Source: Actinomyces viscosus (GTDB taxonomy: Bacteria; Bacteroidota; Bacteroidia; Flavobacteriales_D; Crocinitomicaceae). Taken from it: 6,509 nucleotides of DNA. The notes beneath the pieces were generated by a model that worked only from the letters and a program-made list of their open reading frames with translations, searched no databases and was not told where the DNA came from. The stretch is taken from positions 1-6,509 of the forward strand of contig CALPVI020000105.1 in assembly GCA_943326975.2 (NCBI GenBank), written 5' to 3'. Both the position numbers and the translations under genes were made by a program. Shown here piece by piece: positions 1-6,509 of this stretch (position 1 is its first letter; each line of letters starts with the position of its first letter).

Positions 1-1
1 T

Positions 2-2842
2 GAAAAAAGTGAACCCATAGTAGGAGCATACATGTTTTTAGATGGAGGTCAACAAAAGGCGCAAACAGATTTAGATGGTAAATTCTCATTTCATCAAATA
101 GAAATAGGAGTTCATAAAATTTTGGTTCGAACAATTGAATATCCTGATACTACAGTAACGGTAAACGTTACAGGAGTAGCTCCGGTGGAAATATCAATTT
201 ATGTAGAAGCTAAATTCACAGAAATAGGTATAGTTCATGTTAAACCGAAAAGAACATTAGACCAAGAAAAAATTGATTTAATTAAAAAAAATCCAGGAGG
301 TGTTGAAATTATAAATCAAGCTGTAATTGCAAGGTCACCTATCACAACAGCTACAGATGTTATAGCAAAAGGAAGTGGCACAAGCGTTCAAGATAATAAA
401 TTTGTTGTGGTCAGAGGGCTAAATGACCGATACAATGCCGCCTTTCTAAATGGAGCTCCACTCCCAAGTTCAGAATCTGATCGTAAAGCATTCTCATTCG
501 ATATTTTTCCTGCAAATATGTTGGAATATTTATCTATTCAAAAAACTGCAACACCAGAATTATCAGGAGAATTTGCTGGTGGAATAATTGATATCAAAAC
601 AAAAGATGTTCCAGAGGAAAATTTTCAGTCAATAACTTTAGGTGGAGGATATAATACAATTACTACTGGAAAAGAACAAAGATATTACAAAGGTGGCAAA
701 TATGATTGGTTAGGAATCGATGATGGTTCAAGGTCTATGCCATCTGAAATTCCTTCTAAATCAAATTTCCCATTATTAATGAGTGACCAAGCGAAACTTG
801 CTCAAAATTTCTCTACAAGTTGGGGGACTTTTTCAAAGAATTTTACTCCTAACTTTAACTTACAATATACTATTGGCTTAACAGATACATTATTCGGAAA
901 AGAAGTTGGATTAATTGGGTCATTGACTTATAACAAAAAAAATAATTTCAACTCAACTATCAGACGTTCATATTCTGCCAATGAAGCTATTATCGGTTCT
1001 AGTTCAGAAATTGAAACAGATTATTTAGATAAAGTTTATTCGACGCAAATATTAGCTGGTTCAATGTTGAATTTAACAATGAAATTTAACAAACATAATA
1101 AATTATCTTTCAAAAACGTTTACAATTTGAATTCTGACAATCGTTTAATCAACCGAACTGGAGAAAGAGATCCTTTGGAATCAAATCCTACTATGATAAG
1201 ATCTAATGCTTATTGGCTTACAAGTAACAACATTTATTCAGGTCAATTAATCGGTGAACATTTATCTAAAAACGATAAATTAAGATTTGATTGGGTTGGA
1301 GGCTATAGTAACATTCAACGTTCTATTCCAAATTTAAGAAGATCTATTTATTCTAGAATGAAGCACTTAAATGACCCTTCCAATCCAAATCCTGAAGACA
1401 CGATGTATGTAGCTAATATATCACAATCAAATGTTGGACCAAGTTATGGTGGTGGAATGTTTTTCTCTGAAAACAAAGAAAGTATTATAAGCTTTAAAGG
1501 AAATTTAAGTTATCATTTAGATACAATTGCAGGTGTAGCAACTGAAATAAAAGTTGGTGGATTATATCAATATAGAAATAGAGATTTTCACGCAAGACAA
1601 TTAGGATATACAAGATATGGTGCATCAGGTGGCGCTATAAGTTTTGACAATAGCTTACTATTTCTTCCAGAAGAAACTATTTTTAACTCTCAAAATATGG
1701 GATTAATTAGTCCTGGTGTAGGAGGATTTAAATTGACAGATGGAACAAAATACACTGATGGTTATGTAGCTAATTCAAAAACAAACGCTGGTTTTGTTTC
1801 ATTCGATAATAGATTCAGAAAAAAATTCAGATTACATTGGGGATTTAGAGCTGAATATTTCACACAATATTTGAAAGCAAGCATTAATAAAGATAGCATT
1901 CTTGAAATCAAAAGTGGTTTATTAGACATTCTACCATCTATGAATTTCATTTATTCTCATTCAAAAAAACAAAACTATAGATTATCAGCTTCTCAAACTT
2001 TAAATAGACCTGAATACAGAGAGCTAGCTCCATTTGCATTTTATGATTTCAACACTCAGTTTGTTTTATCTGGTAACCCTGAGCTAAAACGTTCTAAAAT
2101 TACAAATCTAGATTTAAAATACGAATGGTTCCCTGGAAATGGTCAATTCTTATCTGGAACATTTTTCTATAAATATTTCCAAAACCCAATTGAACAAATT
2201 GTAAGGGCAGATGTAACTAATGAGATTTCATACAAAAATGTACCATATGCTACAAATTATGGTTTTGAGATTGACTTTAAAGCAATTTTAGGCTTGATGT
2301 TTCATGCAGATAGTACAGCTTTCGCTAATAGGTTTTCAATATCAAGCAATTTAGCAATAATTCGTTCAAATGTTGATGTATCTAAAAATATTGGTACTCA
2401 ATATGCATCTAGACCATTACAAGGTCAATCACCATATGTATTTAATGGAAGTGTTTCGTATTTAGATGAAGAAAGAAATATGACTATGACTTTAACTCTA
2501 AATAATGTAGGTTCTAGAATTTATATCTTAGGAAGTATTAATCAAGCAGATATTTGGGAAAAAAGTAGAACATTTTTAGATTTCCAAATTCAAAAATCAT
2601 TTTTCAAAGATAAATTAGATTTAAAATTGAATTTCCAAAATTTATTTGCTCAAAATCAAATATTTTATCAAAACAAATACAATACTACAACATCAGCTTC
2701 AAAAGGTTTTGATCTTGTAACTAATAGTTTATTGTTAGGTGATAAGAACAACATAAATGGATACAATAAAGACTTAGATGATTTAGTATGGTCAACTAAA
2801 TACGGTAGAACATTTTCATTTTCTTTAACATACAAACTTTAA
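2..2842 (+). CDS. TonB-dependent outer-membrane receptor with carboxypeptidase-regulatory-like N-terminal domain (5' partial)
   Basis: This is an outer-membrane beta-barrel that would import a ligand using energy from TonB-ExbBD; the substrate is unknown. The frame is open from base 2, giving 946 visible residues. The ATG at 32 is internal, since the residues before it (EPIVGAY) fit the start of a carboxypeptidase-regulatory-like domain (residues 1 to about 65, with the typical TDLDGKFSF). A short stretch near IGIVHV (about 75-80) sits where the TonB box is expected. The plug follows (about 90-205), with VRGLNDRYN, LNGAPLPSSESDRKAF and IQKTATPELSGEFAGGIIDIKT. This plug style resembles the Xanthomonas/Caulobacter-type TonB receptor family more than SusC. 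The remainder is barrel, rich in alternating aromatic strands, with RLSASQTLNRPEYRELAPF about two-thirds along and a last strand ending FSFSLTYKL. The signal peptide and a few N-terminal residues lie outside the window. No frameshift is seen. The family is certain; the ligand cannot be inferred. Confidence 0.93.
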   Translation, partial: EKSEPIVGAYMFLDGGQQKAQTDLDGKFSFHQIEIGVHKILVRTIEYPDTTVTVNVTGVAPVEISIYVEAKFTEIGIVHVKPKRTLDQEKIDLIKKNPGGVEIINQAVIARSPITTATDVIAKGSGTSVQDNKFVVVRGLNDRYNAAFLNGAPLPSSESDRKAFSFDIFPANMLEYLSIQKTATPELSGEFAGGIIDIKTKDVPEENFQSITLGGGYNTITTGKEQRYYKGGKYDWLGIDDGSRSMPSEIPSKSNFPLLMSDQAKLAQNFSTSWGTFSKNFTPNFNLQYTIGLTDTLFGKEVGLIGSLTYNKKNNFNSTIRRSYSANEAIIGSSSEIETDYLDKVYSTQILAGSMLNLTMKFNKHNKLSFKNVYNLNSDNRLINRTGERDPLESNPTMIRSNAYWLTSNNIYSGQLIGEHLSKNDKLRFDWVGGYSNIQRSIPNLRRSIYSRMKHLNDPSNPNPEDTMYVANISQSNVGPSYGGGMFFSENKESIISFKGNLSYHLDTIAGVATEIKVGGLYQYRNRDFHARQLGYTRYGASGGAISFDNSLLFLPEETIFNSQNMGLISPGVGGFKLTDGTKYTDGYVANSKTNAGFVSFDNRFRKKFRLHWGFRAEYFTQYLKASINKDSILEIKSGLLDILPSMNFIYSHSKKQNYRLSASQTLNRPEYRELAPFAFYDFNTQFVLSGNPELKRSKITNLDLKYEWFPGNGQFLSGTFFYKYFQNPIEQIVRADVTNEISYKNVPYATNYGFEIDFKAILGLMFHADSTAFANRFSISSNLAIIRSNVDVSKNIGTQYASRPLQGQSPYVFNGSVSYLDEERNMTMTLTLNNVGSRIYILGSINQADIWEKSRTFLDFQIQKSFFKDKLDLKLNFQNLFAQNQIFYQNKYNTTTSASKGFDLVTNSLLLGDKNNINGYNKDLDDLVWSTKYGRTFSFSLTYKL

Positions 2843-2874
2843 TAATTAACATTTAGTTTAATAAATATTAACTA

Positions 2875-2907
2875 ATAGGTCGGAAATTCTTCCGGCCTAT
2901 TTTTTTT
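2875..2907 (+). terminator. Intrinsic terminator after the TonB-dependent receptor
   Basis: The arms ATAGGTCGGAA (2875-2885) and TTCCGGCCTAT (2890-2900) pair over 11 bases with one G-U wobble around a 4-base loop. A run of eight T (2900-2907) follows. It lies 32 bases after the receptor stop codon. It should separate receptor transcription from the downstream secreted-protein gene. Confidence 0.92.
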
Positions 2908-2938
2908 ATGTAAACAATCTCATTATCAACATTAAAGG

Positions 2939-2991
2939 AATTTAATATTAAGTTAAGTTCAGTAAAATTGAAAATTGCTTAACATTAAATT
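2939..2991. repeat. Imperfect AT-rich inverted repeat upstream of the secreted-protein gene
   Basis: The arms 2939-2952 (AATTTAATATTAAG) and 2978-2991 (CTTAACATTAAATT) match at 13 of 14 positions with a 25-base spacer. The repeat lies 90 to 143 bases before the ATG at 3082, in the only spacer that could hold that gene's promoter. It could be an operator, or chance in a very AT-rich stretch. No T-tract follows, so it is not a terminator. Confidence 0.25.
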
Positions 2992-3081
2992 AACTTATTA
3001 TTATTCTTTTGGTATCCTGAATTTAACTCAACTATTACTTAAAATAACAAAATTTGCAAAAGTAATTTATATTTATAAAAG

Positions 3082-5646
3082 ATGAAAATGAGAAAATTTT
3101 ATTTAACAGCTTTTGTTGCCGTGATATGTAATATGGCAATGAGTCAAAGCTTTTTTGTACCTACAACGTACAGAGGGGCGTTTGCACCTGCACCAGAAAC
3201 TCCTTGGACTGACCAATGGACAAATTGGGATCCACAAAATACAAATTATGGAACTCCTACACAAAACGTTACTACAAGTATTTCAACAAATACTACATGG
3301 ACAGCTAACAAAGTATATTTATTACAAGGTCAAATTTATGTAAAAAATGGAGCTACACTTACAATTGAACCAGGAACAATTGTAATGGGAGACAAAGCTA
3401 CATCTGGTTCTGGTTTGTTTGTAACTCAAGGAGCAAAATTAATTGCAGCAGGTACAGCATCTCAACCAATCGTTTTTACATCTAATCAACCAGCATTAAA
3501 TAGAAATGCAGGTGATTGGGGAGGTATTATTTTATTAGGAAAAAGTACTAGTAATTACGCGGGAGGTCTTGCTAACATTGAAGGTATTTTACCTGTTGCT
3601 GAAACACAATTTGGAGGCGGTACATCCCCTGACATAAATGATAATTCAGGAAAATTAGAATATGTTCGTATCGAATTTGGTGGTTATGTTTATCAACAAG
3701 ATAAAGAAATTAATGGATTAACTTTAGGCGCTGTAGGAAAAGGTACATCTATTCACCACGTTCAAGTTTCATTCAGTAATGATGATGCATTCGAATGGTT
3801 TGGAGGAACTGTAAACTGTTCTCATTTAGTATCATATAGAAATTTAGATGATGATTTTGATACAGATTATGGATTTTCAGGTAAAGTTCAATTTGGTTTA
3901 GTTGTTCGTGATCCAAATATTGCTGACAACCCTTCAATATCAACTTCAGAAGGTTTTGAATCAGACAACAATAATGCTGGTGATGCTTCAACACCTCAAA
4001 CAAGCGCTATATTTTCGAATATAACTTTAGTAGGTCCTTATAGAGGTAACAATACCACTACTATTGCAAGTGGATATAGAAGAGGTGCAAGAATTAGAAA
4101 AAATTCAGGATTAAAAATATACAATACTATTTTTATGGATTTTAAAACAGGTATTTACATTAACGGTTCTGCATGTGAAGCAAATGCTACTAATGGAGTC
4201 TTAAAGTTTAAAAACAATATAAATGCTGGTTTTATTACAAATTCATCAGTTGAAAAAGATGCAGGTAGTGCTTTTAATATTAGATCTTGGTATGGATTGA
4301 ATAATAACGACTCTCTACCTGCAGTTTCTAACATTACACCAAGTATTTTAGTAAAACCTTACGATTATTTAGTACCAGATTATAGACCAATTTCTAGTTC
4401 TATTGCTTTAACTAACTATGCTTTTGATGATATTTCTATTAAAGACTATGTTCTAATTGCTCCAACTACAACAAAATCAACATATGAATACTGTATAGGA
4501 GACGCAGCATCAGCATTAACTGCTACAAGTAATCTAGACTGCTCATTAAAATGGTATAATGTAGCTACAGGTGGTTCTTCTATATCTACACCAACACCTT
4601 CTACAACGACAGATGGTACTTACTACTATTATGTTTCTCAAGCAAATGCAAATGGAATTGAAGGTCCAAGAACAACAATCACAATTATAGTTCACGCTTT
4701 ACCTTCAGCTCCAGTAATTTCTGCAAATGGATCAACTACTGTTTGTACAGGTTCTACAGTAACACTTAACTCTGATAAAACTTCAAACAACTTATGGTCA
4801 ACAAATGAAACTACACAGTCTATTACAGTTAGTACATCAGGAAACTATACAACAGTTTTTACGGATGCGAACGGTTGTAAAGCAACTTCTAATGTAATTT
4901 CAGTAAATGTTAGTAACGCACCTGTTCCAACAATTCAAAATAGTGGCGCTACAGCTTTATGTCAAGGTCAAACTGTTACATTAACTGCTTCAGATGCTGA
5001 TTCATATTTATGGTCAACGAATGAAACAACAAAATCAATAACTGTTAATTCAGGAGGTGTTTACTCTGTAACTACAACAAATTCAAATGCTTGTAATGGT
5101 GTTGGTACTTCAGCAACTGTTACTATCTCTGTTACACCTCAACCAGTTGCAAATGGATCATATACAATTTCAAATGGAAATGTAGTGAGCTTTACAAACA
5201 CTTCAACAAATGCTACTTCATATGATTGGGATTTTGGTGATTTCAACTCATCATCTGCAGCTAACCCTTTACATGTTTACCCAGACAATAATCCTTACAC
5301 AGTAACTTTAACTGCGAAAAATGGTATTTGTTCAAGCACAAAAACTTTCAATATCACTACATTAAATGTTGAGAAAATTGAAAACAATTCTTTCAATGTA
5401 AATTTATTTCCAAATCCAATTAATGAAAATGGAACTTTAGAAATTGAATTAGTTGAGAATAATAACGTTACAATTAATATTGTTGATTTCAAAGGATCAT
5501 TAGTAAATACAATTGCTAATAATTACTTGGATGCTGGAAAACATTCATTCAACTTAAATACAACTGAATTAGAAAATGGTTTGTATTTTGTTGTAATTAA
5601 TGCTAACAACGCAAAAAGAACAATTAAAATGAATGTAATTAAATAA
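3082..5646 (+). CDS. Secreted T9SS cargo protein: beta-helix-like domain, Ig-like and PKD-like modules, type A sorting domain
   Basis: This 854-residue protein is exported by Sec and then by the type IX system, probably to be cell-surface attached or released; its activity is unknown. Residues 1-22 are a signal peptide (MKMRKF, hydrophobic core, cleavage likely near AMSQ). Residues about 65-455 resemble the parallel beta-helix proteins of Bacteroidota, with VYLLQGQIYVKNGATLTIEPGT, GDWGGIILLGKS, EYVRIEFGG, SNDDAFEWFGGTVN, DDDFDTDYGFSGKVQFG and GFESDNN. A module at about 465-538 precedes two Ig-like repeats (about 541-612 and 614-686), each with WSTNETT. A PKD-like domain (about 688-760) carries YDWDFGD. 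Residues 770-854 are a type A sorting domain, with LFPNP, then ENGLYFVVI, and a basic end (KRTIKMNVIK). The ATG at 3082 was chosen; the one at 3088 would leave an equally good signal peptide. The leader is A/T-rich without a Shine-Dalgarno match. Strong terminators on both sides suggest a single-gene transcript. The architecture is firm; the function is not. Confidence 0.92.
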   Translation: MKMRKFYLTAFVAVICNMAMSQSFFVPTTYRGAFAPAPETPWTDQWTNWDPQNTNYGTPTQNVTTSISTNTTWTANKVYLLQGQIYVKNGATLTIEPGTIVMGDKATSGSGLFVTQGAKLIAAGTASQPIVFTSNQPALNRNAGDWGGIILLGKSTSNYAGGLANIEGILPVAETQFGGGTSPDINDNSGKLEYVRIEFGGYVYQQDKEINGLTLGAVGKGTSIHHVQVSFSNDDAFEWFGGTVNCSHLVSYRNLDDDFDTDYGFSGKVQFGLVVRDPNIADNPSISTSEGFESDNNNAGDASTPQTSAIFSNITLVGPYRGNNTTTIASGYRRGARIRKNSGLKIYNTIFMDFKTGIYINGSACEANATNGVLKFKNNINAGFITNSSVEKDAGSAFNIRSWYGLNNNDSLPAVSNITPSILVKPYDYLVPDYRPISSSIALTNYAFDDISIKDYVLIAPTTTKSTYEYCIGDAASALTATSNLDCSLKWYNVATGGSSISTPTPSTTTDGTYYYYVSQANANGIEGPRTTITIIVHALPSAPVISANGSTTVCTGSTVTLNSDKTSNNLWSTNETTQSITVSTSGNYTTVFTDANGCKATSNVISVNVSNAPVPTIQNSGATALCQGQTVTLTASDADSYLWSTNETTKSITVNSGGVYSVTTTNSNACNGVGTSATVTISVTPQPVANGSYTISNGNVVSFTNTSTNATSYDWDFGDFNSSSAANPLHVYPDNNPYTVTLTAKNGICSSTKTFNITTLNVEKIENNSFNVNLFPNPINENGTLEIELVENNNVTINIVDFKGSLVNTIANNYLDAGKHSFNLNTTELENGLYFVVINANNAKRTIKMNVIK

Positions 5647-5667
5647 TTAAACCATTCAATCTAAATT

Positions 5668-5694
5668 AAGGCGACCATATTGGTCGCCTTTTTT
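5668..5694 (+). terminator. Intrinsic terminator after the T9SS cargo gene
   Basis: The perfect 10-base arms AAGGCGACCA (5668-5677) and TGGTCGCCTT (5681-5690) enclose a 3-base loop. They run into six T (5689-5694). The hairpin starts 22 bases after the stop codon. On the opposite strand it is preceded by AAAAAAGG, so it could also stop leftward transcripts weakly, although another terminator already serves murF. Confidence 0.93.
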
Positions 5695-5710
5695 ATTTGC
5701 ATTATTATCC

Positions 5711-5733
5711 CGTCCTAAAATAAGTTGACAACA
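5711..5733. mobile_element. Possible insertion-sequence end (solitary terminal-repeat relic)
   Basis: The stretch starting CGTCCTAAAATAAGTTGACA resembles the terminal inverted repeats of IS3-like elements common in Bacteroidota, as recalled and not searched. No inverted partner is found elsewhere in the window. The next 140 bases contain no recognisable transposase in any frame. If real, it is a solitary or decayed end left in the gap between two converging genes, where insertions do little harm. An ordinary spacer that happens to look similar is the alternative. Confidence 0.4.
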
Positions 5734-5747
5734 TTTAGCTTATTTTA
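5716..5747. repeat. Short perfect inverted repeat inside the insertion-sequence-like end
   Basis: The arms TAAAATAAG (5716-5724) and CTTATTTTA (5739-5747) are perfectly complementary over 9 bases with a 14-base spacer. The left arm lies within the putative terminal repeat. No T-tract follows, so a terminator is unlikely. It may be part of the mobile-element end or chance in AT-rich DNA. Confidence 0.4.
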
Positions 5748-5855
5748 ATGAAACAGAAATGAAGAACCAAAAAAATGATTTCCACTTCATTAGAATGTTA
5801 ATTCGCTTAAATTATAAGACTAGATCTGGACTAATAGTAAACCCCTAATAATAAT

Positions 5856-5886
5856 AAAAAGCCATAAGAAATAATCTTATAGCTTT
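5856..5886 (-). terminator. Intrinsic terminator for murF
   Basis: Read on the - strand, the arms AAAGCTATAAGA (5886-5875) and TCTTATGGCTTT (5869-5858) pair over 12 bases with one G-U wobble around a 5-base loop. A T-rich tract (TTTTTATTATT) follows. The wobble is a C-A mismatch on the + strand, so the - strand is the working orientation. It lies 20 bases past the murF stop codon. Confidence 0.85.
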
Positions 5887-5905
5887 AATCTTTTAATAAT
5901 TAACC

Positions 5906-6508
5906 TTAAAGAGATTCCTCTAATTTTTCTAAACCAATTCCTCTAGAACCCTTTAACAAAATCATTTTTTTATTAAGAATATTACTTTTCAAGTAATCTT
6001 GAAATTCAAATCTATTAATAAACGTAACTAGATTAGTGTTTTTTACACCTAAAGAATTAAAAATTGATCCAATTAGAAAACCACTTAATTTCAAATCTAA
6101 TAGCTGATCAATAATTTTAGTATGCTCATTTAATGATTCCTCACCAAGTTCCAACATATCTCCTAATATCACAATTTTATTCTCTTTTTTGATTTGAGCA
6201 AAACTTTCCAAAGCAGAACTCATACTTGTTGGATTTGCATTATAACAATCAAGTATCAAAGTATTACTCAATGTCTCTTTAACTTGAGAACGATTATTCG
6301 TAGGATTATAACTTTGTAGTGCATTATTAATATTTTCATTAGAAATCTTAAACAAAACTCCAAAACTAATTTCAGCTAAAAAATTATAAAAATTGTATTT
6401 ACCAATTAAATGTGTTTTAACAATATCAGAATCATAATCTTTATTTTTCCATTTAAACTCCACATAAGGAGTTAATTCTAACAATTCGCCAACAATATCT
6501 GCATTAGC
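5906..6508 (-). CDS. murF: UDP-N-acetylmuramoyl-tripeptide--D-alanyl-D-alanine ligase, C-terminal part (5' partial)
   Basis: MurF is a cytoplasmic, ATP-dependent ligase that adds D-Ala-D-Ala to the UDP-MurNAc-tripeptide, the last cytoplasmic step in making the muramyl pentapeptide. About 200 residues are visible, less than half of a usual MurF of roughly 430-450. The rest, including the P-loop and the substrate-binding N-terminal domain, lies beyond the right edge. Numbering from the edge, THLIGKYNFYN (32-42) closes the central ATPase domain. NNRSQ (71-75), DCYNANPTSM (87-96), LGDMLELGEES (115-125) and LLKGSRGIGLE (184-194) are hallmarks of the C-terminal Mur ligase domain. The TTG codon at 6484 is an internal leucine, not a start, since the frame stays open upstream as ANADIVGE, which fits the family. 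The gene converges on the secreted-protein gene and ends in its own terminator. No damage is seen in the visible part. Confidence 0.95.
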   Translation of the reverse strand, partial: ANADIVGELLELTPYVEFKWKNKDYDSDIVKTHLIGKYNFYNFLAEISFGVLFKISNENINNALQSYNPTNNRSQVKETLSNTLILDCYNANPTSMSSALESFAQIKKENKIVILGDMLELGEESLNEHTKIIDQLLDLKLSGFLIGSIFNSLGVKNTNLVTFINRFEFQDYLKSNILNKKMILLKGSRGIGLEKLEESL

Positions 6509-6509
6509 A

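Noticed and set aside
1762..1950. Reading frame on the - strand inside the receptor gene
   Set aside because: It is entirely antisense to the well-supported barrel region and has no family features.
3004..3056. Candidate Bacteroidota promoter elements (TTCTTTTG at 3004, AAAATTTG at 3049)
   Set aside because: Each has a mismatch in the TA pair, and no TTG lies at the expected 19-21 base spacing, so neither is strong enough to list.
3115..3132. Possible lipobox in the cargo signal peptide (AVIC)
   Set aside because: Isoleucine stands directly before the cysteine, where Gly, Ala or Ser is needed. A T9SS sorting domain also fits signal peptidase I cleavage near AMSQ.
3773..4003. Reading frame on the - strand inside the cargo gene, rich in His and Leu
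   Set aside because: It is a shadow of the conserved Asp/Glu-rich coding region on the other strand; its His codons mirror GAT-rich sense codons.
4790..5050. Possible CRISPR-like or recent DNA repeat, suggested by the WSTNETT coding segments
   Set aside because: There are only two copies, they diverge at silent sites and they lie in frame within Ig-like domains. They are protein repeats.
5759..5848. A 29-codon reading frame (starts MKNQKND, ends GLIVNP) in the gap between the cargo gene and murF
   Set aside because: It is short, has no recognisable similarity and no ribosome-binding context. It lies in probable mobile-element debris, so there is no support for it being a gene.

Overview
The window looks like chromosome of an AT-rich member of the Bacteroidota, most likely Flavobacteriia or a close relative. 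Three signs support this: a TonB-dependent receptor with a carboxypeptidase-regulatory-like N-terminal domain, a secreted protein ending in a type A sorting domain of the type IX secretion system (T9SS), and A-rich leaders without a clear Shine-Dalgarno sequence. I cannot name the genus.

Layout. At the left, on the + strand, is the body of a large TonB-dependent outer-membrane receptor (2-2842). Its true start lies left of the window, because the reading frame is open through base 2 and the first visible residues already belong to the N-terminal domain. It ends at a strong intrinsic terminator (2875-2907). After about 240 bases of AT-rich spacer comes an 854-residue T9SS cargo protein (3082-5646). 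It has a signal peptide, a parallel beta-helix-like region with conserved acidic motifs, Ig-like and PKD-like modules, and a C-terminal sorting domain. It ends at a second strong terminator (5668-5694). On the right, on the - strand and convergent, is the C-terminal half of MurF, the D-Ala-D-Ala-adding ligase of peptidoglycan precursor synthesis (5906-6508). Its beginning lies beyond the right edge, and it has its own terminator (5856-5886, - strand). The gap between the two converging terminators holds a sequence resembling the end of an insertion sequence, with no recognisable transposase.

How the genes may work together. The receptor and the beta-helix protein are both envelope proteins and are adjacent in the same direction, with no SusD-like gene between them or just after. 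A reasonable inference is that the secreted protein binds or processes something the receptor takes up. However, the terminator between them means they are probably separate transcripts, and no substrate can be read from the sequence. MurF is housekeeping and unrelated in function. Nothing here is clearly a new system. The most interesting element is the receptor and beta-helix pair with its acidic core of unknown role.
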